From: Tanytarsus gracilentus
Lineage: Eukaryota > Arthropoda > Insecta > Diptera > Chironomidae
DNA: 64,000 nt
Reading direction: 5' to 3'
Assembly (NCBI GenBank): GCA_038502055.1
Contig: JAXRKN010000037.1
Coordinates: 868,001 to 932,000 of the forward strand
The translations under genes were made by a program, and so were the position numbers. Under the pieces are notes generated by a model, which did no database searches, was not told where the DNA came from, and saw only the letters and a list, made by a program, of their open reading frames with translations. This document shows positions 60,084 through 64,000 of this stretch, one piece after another. Positions within the stretch are counted from its first letter, which is position 1; every line of letters starts with the position of its first letter.

Positions 60084-61308
60084 CTAACCAATAATTAGAC
60101 CGCAACCGAGTCTAAAGGAATTTTTCTGATGATTTAACAAGCCACTTAGCGCAAATGAAAATGGTAGAGGTTGAAGTTTCTTTTCTAATACAGCTGCTAC
60201 ATTCCAATTTGTGTCAACCATACCGCGGAAAACTAAATCGGCTTTGGGAAGGTCTATTTGGTAGCCAATGGTGGCGGTTGACTCTTGCATTCGTAAACTC
60301 GTTTCAAGCTCGACGCCAATCTGCAGTTGTTCGCTTGCTCTCTGATAATAGCATAAATGAATTCCAGCCATTCCAATCGTCCCGCTCCACGTTGAATTTT
60401 CATCTCCATACCTATAACAAGAATGATGAAAAGTAAGGAAAGGAGAATGTTTTTTTTAAATATGCTTACCTTCCCGCAGCCGAAACAATGGCAACTTCAC
60501 CGCCAGGAACCATAGGACCGTACTGATAAGCAATCTCAGTTCCAAGAGCAAGTTTTTGCGTTACAGACTGTAAATAATGTGCAACATAAACTCCCGAATT
60601 ATTAATTAAATTTGGATTTCCGATTGTAAGCGATGCCGTAAAATCCTGTCCCTTGTAGTCTGTCGTAAGTTGTGCAGCAGTAAGCTTGCTTTGTTGAATC
60701 TAAGGACAGAGTTTGAGAAATTTACATAAATCAGTAAACTATTTTCATTGTCATCATACCTGAGACGCAAATTTACATCTGGTATTCGGTGAGAATTGAT
60801 GAATGATATTTGCATTAAGATTTCCCGATGGATCTATGTCGCCGAGTATAACGGGAAAAGCTTCCGAGGGCGAAAATTGTTTTGTTCCCACATAAGTGGC
60901 ACCAAATCGATAGCCACTTGGTGCAGCGGAACACAAATTGATGGTATGCGACACTTGGAAGTGATTGCTTAAGCCTTTATTGACCATTAGCTTAGCGCCC
61001 TCGAAGAACACTGGCATGACATCTAAAAGGAAAGACAGGGATGAGAAATCGCTATCGAGACTATATAACCTCGAAAAGAAATCAATCATTGGTGACAAGT
61101 AGCTAGTGTTTAGGACATTGTCCACTCAATTACCTTTAGTCTTCTTATTTAGCTCCTCCATTGTACCCGGATTGGATAGGTGCTCTCGTTTAGGCTTCGA
61201 TTCATCTTCACTTACTGCGATTGAAGTTTTTACTACTGCTGGAGGAGATTGAAAATCGAATTTCGGCGGATCTTGAATTGGCTTCGAACTAGCACCAGCA
61301 CTTCCCAT
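60084..61308 (-). CDS. Tom40: Tom40, channel of the mitochondrial outer-membrane translocase
   Basis: Beta-barrel import pore of the TOM complex, through which nearly all nuclear-encoded mitochondrial precursors pass. Four exons on the minus strand, 61308-61134, 61022-60760, 60699-60470 and 60411-60084, give 331 residues. A Pro/Ser-rich disordered N-terminus precedes NPGTMEELNKKTKG-DVMPVF and FEGAKLMVNKGLSNHFQVSH, typical of the family. Alternating barrel strands follow (GYRFGATYVGTKQFSPSEAF, GDIDPSGNLNANIIHQFSP, KADLVFRGMVDTNWNVAAVL). The protein ends with the barrel-closing strand FRLGCGLIIG. The start Met at 61308 (MGSAGASSKP) fits. All junctions are GT-AG. Confidence 0.96.
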
Positions 61309-64000
61309 TTTGCTGCTAGAATTTGTTACTTTTAAAGCTTAATTACAATTCTATTTATTTCACTCAAAAATCGAAATGATTCTTTCTTGTTGAATAAGTT
61401 TTCTATTTCTCAAACTCGTATAATTTCGCAAGCTATCGAATTACAAAGCTTTGAATGTTTTTATTCTTCTTGTTAGATTTTTTGTATTAAAAACTTTATG
61501 AAATTAGTTGCAAATAAAGGAAAAATCAAAGCAAACCAATAAAATTTAAATAACTTTTTATTCAAAGCTTTAGTATGAAAGACGTAAACAACCAAAAATC
61601 GTCTAAACGGGCTAAACTTCAGCACCGTGCTCTCTTGCGCTGGAATTTATTATTTTAACTAAAATTCATGTGTGATCTTTATTGTCATGAAAAGTGTGCG
61701 AGAGAAAGACGAAGTGTCATCGGGAAAATTATCTTGCGAGCCTAAAATCAAATGCCAAAAGCTTATTTTAAAAGAAAAATTTTTTTTTTCGAGACAGAGA
61801 GTGCACAAAGAGGAAAAAAGTTTAGTGTGTTAGCGAGTGTAGAGAAGTGTGTGAAAATTTTTAGTTTTTTCCTGAGTTTTAAGGCCAATATTCGCATGAA
61901 TAAAGTTTAGATTGCGATTATCCTTAGGTGATAGTTTCGATAAATACAGGAGTGAATAATTAACTATCAATGGACCGTGCTACAAAAGTGTCATTAGTGT
62001 GATTTATCAAAATTTCAAAACTGACTTTTGTGTAAAAAAGAAAAAAATTATCAGTCAAAAAAGCACACACATATTGACGAAAGAATGGCTACAAGGAAAG
62101 GAGGTTCATCAATTCTTCTGTTTATGCGATATGATTATAAATCACTCAGTTCTAGTCAATATAGGAATAAGGTAATTATTCGTTCATCTCACACAAAAGG
62201 CCCTCATAAAAGTACGCAAAATTTTAGTGATGGAAAAAGTGTATGAAAAAGACAGGAATATCACACACAAAAAAGTGGCTCTCCCCGAGACTTTACAAAA
62301 ATAACTTTTTCTCACATTAAATTATTTATAAGTTGAGTTGTGAAAAAAAGCTACAAAAAGAAGAATGAGTTTCATGATGGTAAAAGAAAAATGATGATTT
62401 GCTAATATTTTTCTTCACTATGAACTCTCTGTTCATTAAACTATGGAAATATCAAGATGATGTGATGTCAGACAATCTCCTGATTCTTTCTCTCTCCCTC
62501 TCTGATGATTAAGCTATGAGCAATGCTTGATAGTAAATCTCTTTTTTTTTCGCATTTTTCATGCATTCTCATTCCTCCCTTGCTTGCTCATAATGTAATA
62601 TAACTATAAGACTTGATAATATTTTATAGTTCCCATTTAGCTTCTCACAAAACTTTGAATATTTCTCTCAATCTCTTTTGATTGAGCTTTAAGCTATAGG
62701 AATATAAGCTGTGAATAAAATGTATACCAGGATGTAAACTTAATATTACTTTATCGCGCTCGTTCATAAAAGAGAAAAATATATTAGTGCCGAATGACTC
62801 AAAACATTATTTCTGTTTTACACACATCTACCGCGAATTAACACGGTGACGTTATAATTTATACAGCGTTAGTATATTAATACAGATGCATAACGAAAAG
62901 AAGAGAGGTATGCATCGACTACAATGACATAAAAATGTTAAATTATTACTACTCAACTAGCGAGTATGACCGAGAGAGAAAAAAGGCACATTCCTGAAAT
63001 GCATTACTTACCCAGTTATGGCAAATCATTAAGACGCACGTGCTGTGCATTTTTGTCGATAATATATGTGAATGCGTCGGACAAATTATGTTGAGATAAA
63101 AACCTGTACACATTTATCTTTTGCGCTATGTGAGTAAGCGCCAAATTCGGAAGTATAAAGCAAACTCAAAATTACTCTCTTTTTCACATCTGTCAGATGA
63201 AATAATTTTTTTCAAAGGCAATTTGTTTGGGATGAAATATATTTTACGCACACAATCCATTTTTAATAGATCATAAAAAATGGCCAGTACAGATTTCAAA
63301 TTTAACCAGGGCTCGAACTTTAAAAATTAATTGCATTATTCTTTTTTGGTCCAAAATCAATATCATTGCAGATTTCGGTTTCAAGGACACTCAATGTACA
63401 AGCCGTTGCCATAATATGGGTCGGCTAATTCACAAAAACTAAAAAGTTGAAGCAATTCTATGTTATTAAAAATTAATCTGAGTTTTTTTAAAAAAATATT
63501 TAAAACATGAAAAACCAACTTACGAAGAATCACCGTTGATAAATTATAGTCTTAAAATATTTGCCCTTGAAACAGCATCATTTTATTTGAGAGAATGAGG
63601 ACAGAAAAGTTTCTTCATCTTAACGGTGATAAAATAAATTTACCATTCTTCTATACATCGCTTTGAATATCATTAATAAACTTTTTATAAACATTGCTTT
63701 AACACAATGGTTCAGAACTTAATCAATAATTTTTTTTACCAATTTATAAAATATTATGAACAACTTTTTCGCATCGTCCTTTTTTTTTTGGCTGTCTCAA
63801 ACAAAATAGATGAAAAGCCACGCAACGCAGTTTATTATTCAAACGTTTTTTATTCGCAACCTCAGTGAAGAGAAAAGAAAAGTTTCAATTTTTCTTGGGT
63901 TTCCTAACGTTGTCAATCTGCGGCATGTACATATTTTTATATATTTTGTCATAAAAAAACTGAAGAAAAGTGGTAAAATAAAACCTCTTTAGAATACCTT
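61309..64000. other. Region upstream of Tom40 to the window end
   Basis: About 2.7 kb without a frame resembling a known protein or RNA gene. Just upstream of Tom40 it must include that promoter. GAGAGA-rich stretches around 61690-61870 could belong to an untranslated first exon of a plus-strand gene beyond the window, but I cannot support this. Confidence 0.4.

Noticed and set aside
60155..60436. Plus-strand open frame opposite Tom40
   Set aside because: Antisense of Tom40 exon 4; the minus-strand product is unmistakable.

Overview
This window is animal, almost certainly insect and most likely dipteran DNA. It is AT-rich, its genes are split by many short GT-AG introns, and its gene set is an insect one: a Ref1/ALYREF adaptor, inturned, Ddx1, an enhancer-of-rudimentary protein, catalase, a stepping-stone-like cytohesin adaptor, an insect forkhead factor, two kainate-type glutamate receptors and Tom40. 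All exon structures were resolved by eye, by matching reading phase across GT/AG boundaries to recognised protein families. No search was run and the species is not identified.

Layout. 0.7-4.9 kb (+): an MFSD14/HIAT1-type transporter with two alternative 3' terminal exons. 6.4-8.0 kb (-): ALYREF/Ref1, divergent from the single-exon inturned gene (8.4-10.7 kb, +). Inturned ends 98 bp from the convergent Ddx1 (10.8-13.1 kb, -). 13.8-17.0 kb (-): a diverged enhancer of rudimentary (104 aa), a SET-domain relic with in-frame stops, and an uncharacterised insect protein with C2H2 fingers. 17.7-20.8 kb (+): catalase. 21.0-23.3 kb (-): a stepping-stone/CUPID-like protein. 24.6-26.0 kb (+): a FoxJ1-like forkhead factor.

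28.0-57.8 kb (+): a tandem pair of kainate-type receptor genes separated by about 9 kb with no gene that I can support. The pair shares most of its intron plan, including an 18-nt microexon in the ligand-binding domain. 60.1-61.3 kb (-): Tom40. The last 2.7 kb holds no supported gene.

The most interesting locus is the second receptor. Between the exon ending the first ligand-binding half and the M3 exon lie two phase-compatible, mutually incompatible versions of the M1-loop-M2 (pore) cassette. Cassette A is short. It encodes arginine at the position aligned to the Q/R editing site, and the arginine codon is split by a GC-AG intron. Cassette B has glutamine at that site and a large acidic loop. 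Used as alternatives, they would make a splicing switch for pore chemistry that RNA editing provides in vertebrates. The same gene ends in a UAG that is followed in frame by five codons, a phase-matched splice donor and an open exon of 196 further codons. This suggests stop readthrough or A-to-I recoding. A hairpin sits at the shared downstream 3' splice site, and an antisense fragment of a DDX5/Rm62-like helicase lies in the same intron.
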